DNA of 64,000 nucleotides from an uncultured Lutibacter sp. (GCF_947495725.1 NZ_CANLZZ010000004.1:372001-436000); one strand, 5' to 3'. Positions 8,681 to 18,743 are shown, numbered from the stretch's first letter. Program-made: numbers and translations. The notes: generated by a model not told the origin, from the letters alone.

Positions 8681-10723
8681 TTAATATTTAATAAAAAAAG
8701 CTCCTTTTTGCATAGTATTGTAAAAAGGAGTTTTCTTTTTAGTACATGTATTATCCCACTTATTTATATAATATTTATAATTTGAAGCATCGGCAACTAC
8801 CAATTTAGGTTTATGTAATTTAATAAGTCTTTCTAAATTTATTTTAGGAGAATTTTGTAAAATTATTATTGTTGGTTTTATAGATTTAAACTTGTAAATC
8901 CCTAAACTATCTACTATTAAAATTGATTCATTATTTAATTTAAATAGATTTTTTGTCTCTTTAACTTTAAAACTTTTAATTAATCCTGTATTTAATAAAT
9001 AAGGGTTAAAACTATATAACTTATTTATAGAATCGTATGCTGAATAAACTGTTAATTGTTTTCCTTTTCTATTTGCTATTAAACTAGTTCTGTTTTCATT
9101 AAAAAGAATAAATTCATTAGTTGATTCTATTTGTCTTTTTTCAATTATTGAAACGCTTTGAATAGCAATCATTATAATTAAAAAAACAAACAATCTATAA
9201 AACACCTTATTTTCGGTCCATTTAAAAAATGAAACAATTAACCCGTAGGTAAGCAACATAAATAAAAAGGAAATTCCAATGTCTTCAAGAATAAAAAAAC
9301 GTTGACTACCAACCCAACTAACAAAACCATTCATCAATTTAATAATGTATATAAAAATATCTGCTAAAAATTGAGGTAAAGCATTAAATAATGCTAGCGC
9401 AATTAGAAAAACACCATATGTTAAAATAAATCCTAAAAATGGAATAATTACCAAATTAGAAATAAAAAACAATCCTGGAAATTGATGAAAATAAAAAATA
9501 CTCAATGGCAAAACACCTAGTTGTGCTGCAAAAGAAACAGTTAATAATTGCCATGCTTTTCTAACAATCCAAAATTTTGGAATTATTAAATTATAAATTT
9601 TCGGCTGAATCCATATTATTGAAAATACAGCCAAATAGCTTAATTGAAATCCTACTTCAAATAGAAAGTTAGGATTAATTAGTAACAAAAAAAACATTGA
9701 TATAACTAAAGTGTTATAGGTATTTGTAGGTTTATTAAGATGCATTCCAATGGATAATGCGGTAAACATTGTAACAGCTCTAACTACAGATGGTGATAAT
9801 CCTGCAATAATTGCAAACAACCACAACAAAATAACAATTAAAATACTTGAAATTAATTTACCGTTTTTAAACTTATGAAATGGCTTAAAAAAAAACGTTA
9901 ATATAATAAGAATAATTCCTACGTGTAAACCCGAAACGGCCAATATATGGATGGCTCCAGCATCGGCATAACTATTTATTAAATCTTCAGAAATTAATTG
10001 TCTTTGCCCAAGTAAAAGAGCATTAACAACTGCCAGTTCATTTTCTTTAAAACCATACTTTACTAATGATTTATTTATTTTTTCTCTAAATTCAGCTGCC
10101 CAACCTTTAATTGATGAAATCTTATTTGGAAGGTGTATAAATTTATTTTTTGAAATAAAAACCTGATGATGAATTTGATTATTTGCTAAATATTTTTTGT
10201 AGTCAAAAGCATGTGGGTTTAAAGGCGAGTTAATTTGGTTAAATATTCCATTTATAAGAATTACATCGTCAACCTCCAACGTATTAACAATACTATCTTT
10301 TTTAATACTAACTATAACATTTCCAATACTTTTGTTTCCTTCAAAATTAATAACCTTAGCTTTAAACTTGTTATAATTTTTAGATGGTTTTAATACTTCT
10401 CGAAAATATAAGGTACTTGTTTTAGCTTTGTAATTGTTAAAACTAGTGAAATTAGAATAATGGAGTTTTTTATTAATTTGAGTATTTAACGTAATTGAAG
10501 TTACTCCAACCAATATGCATACGAAATAAGCCAAGATTCTAAATATGACATGTTGTTTATGTAATATAAAAGAAATAACAAACACAATACTTAAAATAAT
10601 AAAAAGCACTGCATTTATTGCAATTAAGACGGAAGGTTTAATTGAGAAAAAGTGTCCAACTAAAATACCAAAAGTTAAAAAGAAAGTTAGTTGAACTGGA
10701 ACAAACTTTAAAAACTTAATCAT
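8681..10723 (-). CDS. comEC: ComEC/Rec2-family DNA-uptake channel protein
   Basis: This 680-residue inner-membrane protein has an N-terminal membrane segment, a soluble DUF4131-type domain (about residues 40-200) and a multi-span Competence domain (about 215-520). The Competence domain contains ALLLGQR and a conserved ILAVSGLHVGI segment, which are hallmarks of ComEC. The family forms the channel that carries single-stranded DNA across the inner membrane during transformation. The C-terminal region (about 540-680) corresponds to the metallo-beta-lactamase-like part of longer homologues, but I see no HxHxDH metal motif, so it looks degenerate, as in other flavobacterial versions. The gene is divergent from the one at 10849. 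The other competence genes are not in this window. Confidence 0.88.
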   Translation of the reverse strand: MIKFLKFVPVQLTFFLTFGILVGHFFSIKPSVLIAINAVLFIILSIVFVISFILHKQHVIFRILAYFVCILVGVTSITLNTQINKKLHYSNFTSFNNYKAKTSTLYFREVLKPSKNYNKFKAKVINFEGNKSIGNVIVSIKKDSIVNTLEVDDVILINGIFNQINSPLNPHAFDYKKYLANNQIHHQVFISKNKFIHLPNKISSIKGWAAEFREKINKSLVKYGFKENELAVVNALLLGQRQLISEDLINSYADAGAIHILAVSGLHVGIILIILTFFFKPFHKFKNGKLISSILIVILLWLFAIIAGLSPSVVRAVTMFTALSIGMHLNKPTNTYNTLVISMFFLLLINPNFLFEVGFQLSYLAVFSIIWIQPKIYNLIIPKFWIVRKAWQLLTVSFAAQLGVLPLSIFYFHQFPGLFFISNLVIIPFLGFILTYGVFLIALALFNALPQFLADIFIYIIKLMNGFVSWVGSQRFFILEDIGISFLFMLLTYGLIVSFFKWTENKVFYRLFVFLIIMIAIQSVSIIEKRQIESTNEFILFNENRTSLIANRKGKQLTVYSAYDSINKLYSFNPYLLNTGLIKSFKVKETKNLFKLNNESILIVDSLGIYKFKSIKPTIIILQNSPKINLERLIKLHKPKLVVADASNYKYYINKWDNTCTKKKTPFYNTMQKGAFFIKY
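8697..8740. terminator. Bidirectional terminator overlapping the 3' end of comEC
   Basis: CTCCTTTTT at 8701-8709 pairs with AAAAAGGAG at 8722-8730 around a 12-base loop. A T-rich run follows on the plus strand, and AGCTTTTTTTATT follows on the minus strand. The hairpin lies inside the last codons of the comEC reading frame, which ends at 8681, so it can serve both convergent genes. Confidence 0.65.
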
Positions 10724-10848
10724 AGCTTGATAAAGCTACAAAAAATATTTTATACTTATTTAAAGTAACAATAGTTACGTAATGACTTATATCATAATAC
10801 TTTGCAGCTATATCAATTAGCTTTATATATTATTATAATTAAACAAAT

Positions 10849-11736
10849 ATGAAAAACTCATTACTTAAATATTTAATAGTTTTATTAATAGGCTTCAATT
10901 CATTTGCTCAAGATATTTCACCATATATTAAAGTTTCTGAAACTTCAGAAAGTATTGACCAAATTTCAAAAAAAATTATTGATGCACTAAAAACTAATTC
11001 TTTTGAAATTTTAGGAACCTATAATCCTTCAAACAAAAAATCGCTAAAAGTAATTGCTTTTACAAACCAAAATCTAAAAAACACAGTAATTAAGGTAAAA
11101 GACAGAGGTGCATTAGCTGCAACTTTTAAAATTGGTTTAGTTAAAAAAGATGGCCAAGTTGCCATTTCATACACAAATCCAGATTATATTTTACGTGCAT
11201 ATCTTGGAGACAATTATAACTCTTACAAAGCCGTTTTTACAAAATTTAGCAGTGATTTAAAAACTGCACTTACCTCTATAGGGAAAGACTTTAAACCTTT
11301 TGGTGGATCTATAAAAGCTGATAAGCTTAAAAAATACCATTATAAAATTATGATGCCTTACTTTACTGATCCAGTAACTTTAAATGAATATTCTTCTTTC
11401 GAAGAAGGTTTAAAAACAATTGAAGCAAACCTTTCAGCTAACAAAGGTAGTACGGTTGGTGTTTACAAATTAATATATACAAACCAAAAAGTAGCAGTAT
11501 TTGGAGTTGGATTAAAAAGCACTAGTGATGGTGAATCGTATTTTTTACCCAAAATTGGTGAAGACCATGTTGCCGCCTTACCCTATGAAATTATTTTACA
11601 AGGAAATAAAGCAACTATGCTCCACGGAAAATATAGAATAGCCTTACATTGGCCTGAATTAACTATGGGAACTTTTATGAAAATAATGAGTACTCCTGGA
11701 GATATTGAAGATACTCTCGAGGCAATTTGCAACTAA
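10849..11736 (+). CDS. Secreted protein of unknown function
   Basis: This 295-residue protein starts with a signal peptide (MKNSLLKYLIVLLIGFNSFAQ). The mature part has two similar-sized alpha/beta halves, about 24-145 and 155-290. Its predicted secondary structure and the phrase NSFEILGTYNP resemble DUF302-like folds, but I cannot assign it firmly. No catalytic motif is evident. It stands alone between the divergent comEC and a convergent DUF502 gene and ends at a strong hairpin terminator. A short inverted repeat, GTAAC-AATA-GTTAC (10765-10778), lies in its upstream region, but its role is unknown. Confidence 0.6.
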   Translation: MKNSLLKYLIVLLIGFNSFAQDISPYIKVSETSESIDQISKKIIDALKTNSFEILGTYNPSNKKSLKVIAFTNQNLKNTVIKVKDRGALAATFKIGLVKKDGQVAISYTNPDYILRAYLGDNYNSYKAVFTKFSSDLKTALTSIGKDFKPFGGSIKADKLKKYHYKIMMPYFTDPVTLNEYSSFEEGLKTIEANLSANKGSTVGVYKLIYTNQKVAVFGVGLKSTSDGESYFLPKIGEDHVAALPYEIILQGNKATMLHGKYRIALHWPELTMGTFMKIMSTPGDIEDTLEAICN

Positions 11737-11764
11737 TTTTTTATTTATTTATTTTGTTCAATTA

Positions 11765-11798
11765 AAAACTCTGAAATGTTAATTCATTTCAGAGTTTT
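11765..11798. terminator. Bidirectional terminator between convergent genes
   Basis: There is a perfect 14-bp stem, AAAACTCTGAAATG against CATTTCAGAGTTTT, with the loop TTAATT. The A and T ends supply U tracts in both directions. It lies between the stop at 11736 and the minus-strand stop at 11800. Confidence 0.88.
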
Positions 11799-11799
11799 C

Positions 11800-12393
11800 T
11801 TATTTAGTTTCTTTTTTATTATCTGAAACACTCGTTAAACCTGCCGAAACTATAAATTTCATAACTTCACTTGAGTTTGCCTTTAATGGCTTTATATTTT
11901 CTCTTGGTACAATAAATAACTCACCTGAAAAATTGTACGAATGTGGAAAATAAACAGCAACTTTTCCAGGCTCATCTAAAAAATTTAAACTTTCTTCAGT
12001 AATAAAACCCAGTTTTTCTAAATCGCTATTCAAGTTTACTTTTACCAAAACTGGTTTACTAAACTTTTTTTCTTTCCCAATAAAAGCAGCGAACAAATCA
12101 TTTAATGCTTTATAAATAAAATTTAGTATAGGTATTTTTTCAATAATACTTCTAGTAACTTGTTTTAAGGGTTTAGCAATTAACGTTTGACCAAGAAATC
12201 CAATTAAAATTAAAAACAACACCAAACTTAAAATTCCAATTCCCGGAATTGAAATGTCGAAAAAACGTGCTATTAAATTTTTTGAAAAATCGTCGATTAA
12301 GTTAAAAACTGAATACATAATATATACAGTTACACTTATTGGAGCGAGATACAAAATTCCTTGTATAGTGTAATTTAATAGTTTTTTAAACAT
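11800..12393 (-). CDS. DUF502-family inner-membrane protein
   Basis: This 197-residue protein has two hydrophobic segments near its N-terminus (about residues 10-30 and 48-70) followed by a soluble domain. It contains DUF502-family features such as GILYLAPISVTVYIMYS, IPGIGILSLVLFLILIGFLG and a VAVYFPHSYNFSGELFIVP block. The function of the family is not established; it is widespread in bacteria and plants. The gene ends at the shared terminator and lies 15 bases after the upstream acetyltransferase/nitrilase gene, so both are probably on one transcript. Confidence 0.85.
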   Translation of the reverse strand: MFKKLLNYTIQGILYLAPISVTVYIMYSVFNLIDDFSKNLIARFFDISIPGIGILSLVLFLILIGFLGQTLIAKPLKQVTRSIIEKIPILNFIYKALNDLFAAFIGKEKKFSKPVLVKVNLNSDLEKLGFITEESLNFLDEPGKVAVYFPHSYNFSGELFIVPRENIKPLKANSSEVMKFIVSAGLTSVSDNKKETK

Positions 12394-12408
12394 TTAAATA
12401 ATTTTAAA

Positions 12409-13929
12409 TTATAACTTTCTTACATCGTATAAATCTCTACGTCTGTCTTTTAAATTTCTAACACTACCAAATTGATGTAATTGTCTCAATAGATCAATAT
12501 CTACATCTGCAATTAAAATCATTTCCGAATTTGGTGTGGCTTCGGCTTTAATTCCATTGGCGGGAAAAGCAAAATCACAAGGGGTAAAAACCATTGATTG
12601 TGCATACTGAATATCCATATTTTGAACTTTCGGTAAGTTTCCAACACTACCAGCAATAGCTACATAACACTCATTTTCAATAGCACGTGCTTGTGAACAA
12701 TTTCTTACCCTTGAATAGCCATTTTGTGTATCGGTTAAAAATGGTACAAATAGAATATCCATTCCTTCATCGGCTAAAATTCTACTTAATTCTGGAAATT
12801 CAGAATCGTAACAAATTAAAATACCTATTTTTCCACAATCTGTATCAAAACTTTTTAATTCATGACCTTTTTGTAATCCCCAAACTCTTGCTTCATCAGG
12901 TGTTACGTGTAATTTTTCATAACGTTCTACAGATCCATCTCTTCTACATAAATATCCAACATTATATAACTTACCTTCTTGCATTTCTGGCATACTTCCG
13001 GTAATTATATTTATATTATACGAAATCGATAATTGTGAGAATTGCTTAACTATTTCTTCTGTTTCTTTTGCTAATTCTCGAATAGCTTCCGCTTCAGTTA
13101 AATGGTTATTTTTTGCCATTAACGGAGCATTAAAAAACTCTGGAAACAGTGCGAAATCTGATCGATAACCAGAAACGGCATCCACAAAAAATTCTGCCTG
13201 TGTCATTAATTCTTCCAAATCTTTATATGGCCTCATTTGCCATTGAATTAAACCTAAACGCACAACTTTTTTAATTACTGATGCTTTTTTAGATTTTTTT
13301 TCATAATAGATATTGTCCCATTCCAATAAAACAGCATAATCATTAGAAGCCTCATCTCCTTCCAAGTAATTTTTCAATACTTTGCTTGGATGAAAATCAT
13401 TAGAGACCTGAAAATTTAATACCGGATCGTGAATTTCTTTTCTTCTAACTTTTGCTATATAATCTTTTGGTGATAACGTGTCTGAATATTTATGATAATT
13501 TGGAATTCTACCACCAAAAGCTACGCCTCTTAAGTTTAATCGTTCACACAGTTCTTTTCTGTAATCATATAATCTCCTTCCCAGTCTTAAACCTCGATAT
13601 TGTGGTTTTATAAAAACATCAATTCCATATAACACATCTCCATCGTCAGTATGTGTACTAAAAGTATAATTCCCTGTAATTTCTTTGTAGGTATGATGAT
13701 CATCAAAACTCTTATAATCAACAATTAATGATAAAGCACAGCCTGCAATTTGGTCGTTGATTTTTATTACCACCTGACCATCTGGAAACCTGTCAATTAA
13801 CGAAGCAATTTGAGATTCCTTCCAAAAAGAATCTGGCATTGTTGTATATGAATCTATCATGGCTGCCTTCAGCTCTTTATAGTCTTCAATTTTTAAATAC
13901 GTTAACTCAATATTTTCTATATCTTTCAT
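12409..13929 (-). CDS. GNAT acetyltransferase fused to a carbon-nitrogen hydrolase (nitrilase superfamily)
   Basis: This 506-residue protein has two domains. Residues about 8-165 are a GNAT N-acetyltransferase, with the acetyl-CoA loop YRGLRLGRRLYD at 111-122. Residues about 223-490 are a nitrilase-superfamily amidohydrolase whose Glu-Lys-Cys triad is visible: Glu264 in FPEFF, Lys339 in YEKLH and Cys373 in LICYDSEFPE. Fused proteins of this layout are widespread in Bacteroidota, but their substrate is not settled. An N-acyl or amide metabolite repair role is plausible inference. No signal peptide is seen. The gene is followed after 15 bases by the DUF502 gene. Confidence 0.88.
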   Translation of the reverse strand: MKDIENIELTYLKIEDYKELKAAMIDSYTTMPDSFWKESQIASLIDRFPDGQVVIKINDQIAGCALSLIVDYKSFDDHHTYKEITGNYTFSTHTDDGDVLYGIDVFIKPQYRGLRLGRRLYDYRKELCERLNLRGVAFGGRIPNYHKYSDTLSPKDYIAKVRRKEIHDPVLNFQVSNDFHPSKVLKNYLEGDEASNDYAVLLEWDNIYYEKKSKKASVIKKVVRLGLIQWQMRPYKDLEELMTQAEFFVDAVSGYRSDFALFPEFFNAPLMAKNNHLTEAEAIRELAKETEEIVKQFSQLSISYNINIITGSMPEMQEGKLYNVGYLCRRDGSVERYEKLHVTPDEARVWGLQKGHELKSFDTDCGKIGILICYDSEFPELSRILADEGMDILFVPFLTDTQNGYSRVRNCSQARAIENECYVAIAGSVGNLPKVQNMDIQYAQSMVFTPCDFAFPANGIKAEATPNSEMILIADVDIDLLRQLHQFGSVRNLKDRRRDLYDVRKL

Positions 13930-14111
13930 GAAACTTACTGTTAAAAATTTAATTTAACAGGGTAAATGTAATAAAATAATTGATTGTTGGTTAAAATATT
14001 TAATGCATCAACACTTTTTTTAAAGCGTTATAGAACTTTGATTTTCAACCTTATAACTACACATTAAAAACATTACTTTATAAAACTCATCTTAAAGTTG
14101 GCAACTTTTAA

Positions 14112-15224
14112 TTAATTTTGAAGCTTATTTATGATGTATTCAGCTGTTTTTTCTGAAGCTCCTACACCTCCTAATTTTTTCTCAAGTTCAAAATATTCTA
14201 AAAACATTTTTGAACGCTCCTGTCCATTAAGTATTTTATCAAGTTCTTTTTGCAAATTAACTTCATTAAAATCTTCTTGAATTAGCTCTTTAACCACTTC
14301 TTTCTCCATTATTAAATTTACTAATGAAATAAATTTTAAATCAATTAATCGCTTTCCTATTTGATAAGATAACCAACTTGTTTTATAACAAACAACTTCT
14401 GGAACTTTTAATAATGCTGTTTCTAAAGTTGCCGTACCAGAAGTTACCAATGCAGCATAGGAAACAGAAAGCAAGTCATATGTTCTGTTACTTATAAATT
14501 GTACATTCTCTTTATTTATAAATTGTTTGTAAAAATCAAAATCCTGACTAGGAGCTCCAGCAATAACAAATTGATAATCTTTAAATTTTTCAGCCATTTT
14601 TAGCATAATAGAAAGCATTTTTTTGATCTCCTGCTTTCTGCTTCCTGGTAATAATGCTATTATTGGTTTATCTGATAATTGAAATTGTTTTTTGAAATCT
14701 TCTTCTTGAACTTTCTTTCGATTAGAAATAGCATCTAACAGTGGGTGACCAACAAATTTAACATCGAAATCATACTTTTTATAAAAATCTTTTACAAAAG
14801 GTAAAATCACGTACATTTCATCAATATCTCGTTTTATTGCTTTAACTCTTCCAGACCTGCTTGCCCAAACTTGAGGAGATATATAATAAATAGTTCTAAA
14901 TTTATTTAGTTTTGCCCATTTTGCAATTCGTAAGTTAAAACCTGAATTATCAATAAAAATAATTTTATCTGGATTAAACTGAAGTATATCTTTTTTACAA
15001 AATTTTATAAATCCGAAAATTTTTGAAAGGTTTGTTATTACCTCGGCAAACCCCATAAAAGCTCTTTCTTTGTAGTGTAACACAAGCTCACCTCCTACTT
15101 GCTGCATTAAGTCACCTCCCCAAAATCTAATATCAGCTTTAGGATCTTTCTTCAATAAAGCTTTCATTAAATTAGAACCATGTAAATCACCTGATGCCTC
15201 TCCAGAAATAATATAATATTTCAT
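14112..15224 (-). CDS. lpxB: Lipid-A-disaccharide synthase
   Basis: This 370-residue protein matches the usual LpxB length of about 380. It has the N-terminal signature ISGEASGDLHGSNLM, then FPDKIIFIDNSGFNLRIA-like and YYISPQVWA segments, and the C-terminal LLPGSRKQEIKKM and SGTATLETAL motifs of this glycosyltransferase family (GT19). LpxB joins UDP-2,3-diacylglucosamine to lipid X to form the lipid A disaccharide at the inner membrane, which shows a Gram-negative outer membrane. It is the third gene of the surE, small membrane protein, lpxB group; the spacing to the upstream gene is 4 bases. Confidence 0.95.
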   Translation of the reverse strand: MKYYIISGEASGDLHGSNLMKALLKKDPKADIRFWGGDLMQQVGGELVLHYKERAFMGFAEVITNLSKIFGFIKFCKKDILQFNPDKIIFIDNSGFNLRIAKWAKLNKFRTIYYISPQVWASRSGRVKAIKRDIDEMYVILPFVKDFYKKYDFDVKFVGHPLLDAISNRKKVQEEDFKKQFQLSDKPIIALLPGSRKQEIKKMLSIMLKMAEKFKDYQFVIAGAPSQDFDFYKQFINKENVQFISNRTYDLLSVSYAALVTSGTATLETALLKVPEVVCYKTSWLSYQIGKRLIDLKFISLVNLIMEKEVVKELIQEDFNEVNLQKELDKILNGQERSKMFLEYFELEKKLGGVGASEKTAEYIINKLQN

Positions 15225-15228
15225 ATCC

Positions 15229-15513
15229 TTATTTTGTAAATAACGTTAACAACAAAACAAAAAAAGCTATAACAAAAGTTTCTAATAAAACTCCTCTAGC
15301 TCTATAAACTTGTTTCTTTTTTAAAAATATAAAAAAAACAAAAAAGTTAGCTATAGCTCCTAAAACCAAAACCTTACCTTGCAACCCTCCTTCTATTATT
15401 AAATCAATACTTGTATAAAAATCATAATTAGAAAAGAATTCAATAAAAATAAACACACCAAAAAATGTGGCAGCCAAAGCCACTAAAAAACCAATAAGAA
15501 TTTCTTTTTTCAT
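15229..15513 (-). CDS. Small membrane protein between surE and lpxB
   Basis: This 94-residue protein has three hydrophobic segments, at about residues 4-28, 45-62 and 72-92, separated by short polar turns. I recognise no family motif. It is separated from surE by 13 bases and from lpxB by 4 bases, so it is almost certainly co-transcribed with both. The context suggests an envelope-related role, but the sequence alone does not show one. Confidence 0.75.
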   Translation of the reverse strand: MKKEILIGFLVALAATFFGVFIFIEFFSNYDFYTSIDLIIEGGLQGKVLVLGAIANFFVFFIFLKKKQVYRARGVLLETFVIAFFVLLLTLFTK

Positions 15514-15526
15514 ATTGAAATTTTTT

Positions 15527-16291
15527 TTATAAATCCCAGCTATTTAATTTTTTAATAAAACTATGCGCGGTTAAATCGAATTGCACCGGAACAACAGAAA
15601 TATAATTATTTGCCAATGCCCACTCGTCTGTATCTTCTCCTTCATCTTTATTAACAAATTTCCCAGTTAACCAATAATATTCTCTACCTCTTGGGTTTTT
15701 CCTTTTATCAAATTCTTCAACCCAATTTGCCCGGGCCTGTCTGCACACCTTAATTCCATTAAATGTTTCACATTTTGGAAAATTAACATTTAAAACCACT
15801 CCTTCGGGCAATTTATTTTCAATAACACTTAGTGTAATTTGTTTGATATATTTTTTTAAAGGTTTAAAATTGGCATTCCATGAATAATCTAATAATGAAA
15901 ATCCAATAGCAGGAATTCCTTCTACACCAGCCTCAACAGCTGCACTCATTGTTCCAGAATAAATAACGTTGATTGATGAGTTGGATCCATGATTGATTCC
16001 TGAAACACATAAGTCTGGTTTTCTATCTAAAATTTCACTTACTGCCAGCTTTACACAATCGGCCGGAGTTCCAGATGAATTGTATTCTTTTTGTGGACCA
16101 TCATCTATTTTAATTGCATCGCAATACAACGCATCGTCAATGGTAACAGCATGTCCCATACCACTTTGTGGACCTTCGGGAGCAACAACAACAACATCAC
16201 CAATTTCATTCATAACAGAAATTAAAGTCCTTATTCCAGGTGCAGTAATTCCATCATCATTTGTAACTAAAATTAAAGGTTTTTTCTTCAT
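15527..16291 (-). CDS. surE: 5'/3'-nucleotidase SurE
   Basis: This 254-residue protein has the SurE metal-site motif TNDDGITAPG at residues 10-19, Ser43 in PQSGMGHA and the SGINHGSN motif near residue 98. Together these bind the divalent metal used to remove phosphate from nucleoside monophosphates. Its length fits the family. It is the first gene of the surE, small membrane protein, lpxB transcript. Its start lies in a 306-base divergent region shared with the protease gene at 16598. Confidence 0.95.
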   Translation of the reverse strand: MKKKPLILVTNDDGITAPGIRTLISVMNEIGDVVVVAPEGPQSGMGHAVTIDDALYCDAIKIDDGPQKEYNSSGTPADCVKLAVSEILDRKPDLCVSGINHGSNSSINVIYSGTMSAAVEAGVEGIPAIGFSLLDYSWNANFKPLKKYIKQITLSVIENKLPEGVVLNVNFPKCETFNGIKVCRQARANWVEEFDKRKNPRGREYYWLTGKFVNKDEGEDTDEWALANNYISVVPVQFDLTAHSFIKKLNSWDL

Positions 16292-16597
16292 AACTTTGAA
16301 TTAAACAGCAAAGCTACTACAATTTATTTGGTTTAAATAAATTAAACTTTAACATTTTATAAGTATAAGTCTACTTCAATTTTAATTATTATTGTACGTG
16401 TAATAATTGCCTAATTAAAATGTTCAATTTTACCAAATAAGATATTTAAATACACTTAGATAAATGTTGAACAAAAATATTAATACTGATATTATATTTA
16501 TAAAAAAAGGTTAAATTAGACATTCATATATAATATTGGCATTATTTTAGTTGTAATAATGCTAGTTTTAACTTATAATTTGACAAGAAAGATACTG
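16292..16597. other. Divergent intergenic region between surE and the tail-specific protease gene
   Basis: This 306-base AT-rich stretch must hold the promoters of two divergent genes. I see no convincing full -33/-7 pair, no RNA gene and no strong hairpin. An in-frame upstream ATG at 16559 would add 13 residues to the protease and is less likely than 16598. Confidence 0.5.
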
Positions 16598-18703
16598 ATG
16601 AAAAACTTAAAATATATATTACCAATACTTGTAATAATAATGCTTTTAACTAGCTTTAAAAAGCTAGAAGATACAGACCCAAAGGATAAAGCTTTAATTA
16701 CAATACTTAATTATGTGTTAACACAATGGCATTACCATCCGCAGGAAATAAATGATAATTTTTCTAAAAATGTGTACACTAAATTTTTAGAAAGTTTGGA
16801 TCCTTCCAAAAGGTATTTTTTACAATCTGACATTGAGGAGTTTTCGGTTTACAAAAATGCTATAGACGACCAAATAAAACAAGAAAACCTTACTTTTTTT
16901 AATTTAGTTTACAAGCGTTTTAATGAACGCACCGAAGAATCTAAAGCTTATTATAAAGAAATTTTAACACATCCAATAGATTTTATGTCTGATGAAACCT
17001 TAAATGTGGATTATGAAAAAACCAAATATGCAACTAACACTTTTGAATTAATTTCGCATTGGAAAAAATTGATGAAATTTAGCGTTCTAACACGTGTTTA
17101 TGATAAGGTAAACGAGGAAGATGATAAACTAAAAAAAGATAAAAATTATAAAATAAAAACATTTTCAGAACTTGAAATTGAGGCAAGAGAATCTACTTTA
17201 AAAAATATGGATGAATATTTTAATAGATTGAAAGAATTAGATCATTCCGATTTATTTTCAACTTATATAAATTGTATTTCAGAAGAATTTGACCCACACA
17301 CTAATTATTACGATCCAATAAAGAAAAAAGGTTTTGACCAAAGTATTTCGGGTAAACTTGAAGGTATTGGAGCACGACTCCAAAAGCAAAATGATTATGT
17401 AAAAGTAAGTGAATTAGTGATTGGAGGTCCTGCTTGGAAGCAAGGAGAACTTGAAGCCGAAGATATAATTCTTAAAGTAGCTCAAGGAGACGGCGAACCT
17501 TTGGATATAGTAGGAATGCGTTTAGACCATTCTATTGAATTTATTAAAGGAAAAAAAGGTACGGAAGTTAGGTTAACTGTTAAGAAAATAGATGGTACAA
17601 TTAAAGTAATTTCTATTATTAGAGATGTAATTGAATTAGAAGAAACATTTGTTAAATCTTCCGTAGTAAATAAAAATGGGAAAAAATTTGGTGTAATAAA
17701 CCTTCCTAAATTTTACATAGATTTTGACGAAAAAAATTATAGAAATTCTACAACAGATATGGCTCAAGAAATTGAGCGATTAAAAAAAGAAAATGTTGAA
17801 GGGTTAATTGTTGACCTTAGAAATAACGGAGGAGGATCATTAAAAACAGCTATTGAAATTACAGGTTTATTTATTAATCAAGGACCTGTTGTACAAGTAA
17901 AATATAGAGATAAAGAAGCCCAAATTAAAAGTGATATTGATCCAAAAATGCAGTGGGATGGCCCACTAGTTGTTTTAGTAAATGAATTATCTGCTTCGGC
18001 TTCAGAAATTTTTGCAGCTGCAATGCAAGATTATAAAAGAGCAGTTATTATTGGAGGAAAACAAACTTACGGAAAAGGAACCGTACAAAGCGTTTTAGAT
18101 TTAAATAGATATCACAATTTAAAAGAAGATATTGGAGCTTTGAAAATTACTATTCAAAAATTTTACAGGATAAATGGAGGATCGACACAACTTGAAGGTG
18201 TTCATTCAGATATAATGTTACCAAGTAGATATACTTATATGGAAATAGGTGAACGCGATTTAACTAATCCTCTTAAATTTGATAAAGTTCCGGAAGCGAA
18301 CTATGCTTTATGGAATAATTATGCAAATTTTAATGAAGTAATAGGTAATAGTAAGAAAAGAATAGCTAACAATACTTATTTTAAACTAATTGATGAAAAT
18401 GCTAAATGGCTAAAAAAATCTCAGGACGACTCAATAGTTTACCTAAACTATGAAGCATATAAAAATGATTTAGAGTATCACAAAAATGAATCATCTAAAT
18501 TTGATGAGATTAAAAATTATACAACTAATTTAACCTTCGAATCTCCGCTTTACGAAAAAGCAATTTTAAAAAATGATACTGATTTGACTGAAAAAAGAAG
18601 TACATGGCATAAAAACTTAAAAAAAGATATTTATGTAGCGGAAGCTTTAAATGTTTTAGAAGATTTAAAATTGAAACCAAATCATCATTTAGTTAAAAAA
18701 TAA
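16598..18703 (+). CDS. C-terminal (tail-specific) processing protease, S41 family, Prc type
   Basis: The ATG at 16598 is preferred over one at 16559 because it directly precedes a hydrophobic export signal (MKNLKYILPILVIIMLLTSF), giving 701 residues. The order is an N-terminal helical domain (about 25-235), a PDZ domain (about 245-330) and the S41 peptidase core, followed by a C-terminal helical DUF3340-type extension. The catalytic region reads SASASE at 465-470 with the general-base Lys493 in YGKGTVQ, matching the Ser-Lys dyad of E. coli Prc. The enzyme is expected in the periplasm, where it trims or degrades proteins with exposed C-termini. It stands between divergent surE and the ABC permease gene. 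Confidence 0.92.
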   Translation: MKNLKYILPILVIIMLLTSFKKLEDTDPKDKALITILNYVLTQWHYHPQEINDNFSKNVYTKFLESLDPSKRYFLQSDIEEFSVYKNAIDDQIKQENLTFFNLVYKRFNERTEESKAYYKEILTHPIDFMSDETLNVDYEKTKYATNTFELISHWKKLMKFSVLTRVYDKVNEEDDKLKKDKNYKIKTFSELEIEARESTLKNMDEYFNRLKELDHSDLFSTYINCISEEFDPHTNYYDPIKKKGFDQSISGKLEGIGARLQKQNDYVKVSELVIGGPAWKQGELEAEDIILKVAQGDGEPLDIVGMRLDHSIEFIKGKKGTEVRLTVKKIDGTIKVISIIRDVIELEETFVKSSVVNKNGKKFGVINLPKFYIDFDEKNYRNSTTDMAQEIERLKKENVEGLIVDLRNNGGGSLKTAIEITGLFINQGPVVQVKYRDKEAQIKSDIDPKMQWDGPLVVLVNELSASASEIFAAAMQDYKRAVIIGGKQTYGKGTVQSVLDLNRYHNLKEDIGALKITIQKFYRINGGSTQLEGVHSDIMLPSRYTYMEIGERDLTNPLKFDKVPEANYALWNNYANFNEVIGNSKKRIANNTYFKLIDENAKWLKKSQDDSIVYLNYEAYKNDLEYHKNESSKFDEIKNYTTNLTFESPLYEKAILKNDTDLTEKRSTWHKNLKKDIYVAEALNVLEDLKLKPNHHLVKK

Positions 18704-18743
18704 TTTTTAAAAGTTGTAACTTTACATCAGTAAAGCTAAACTA

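Noticed and set aside
10765..10778. Short inverted repeat GTAAC-AATA-GTTAC in the comEC divergent region
   Set aside because: The arms have only 5 bp in AT-rich DNA and there is no second copy, so it is not reported as a separate site.
12687..13004. Plus-strand open frame of 105 codons within the GNAT/nitrilase gene
   Set aside because: It is antisense to the catalytic domain of a clear gene and encodes a low-complexity Leu/Tyr/His-rich sequence.
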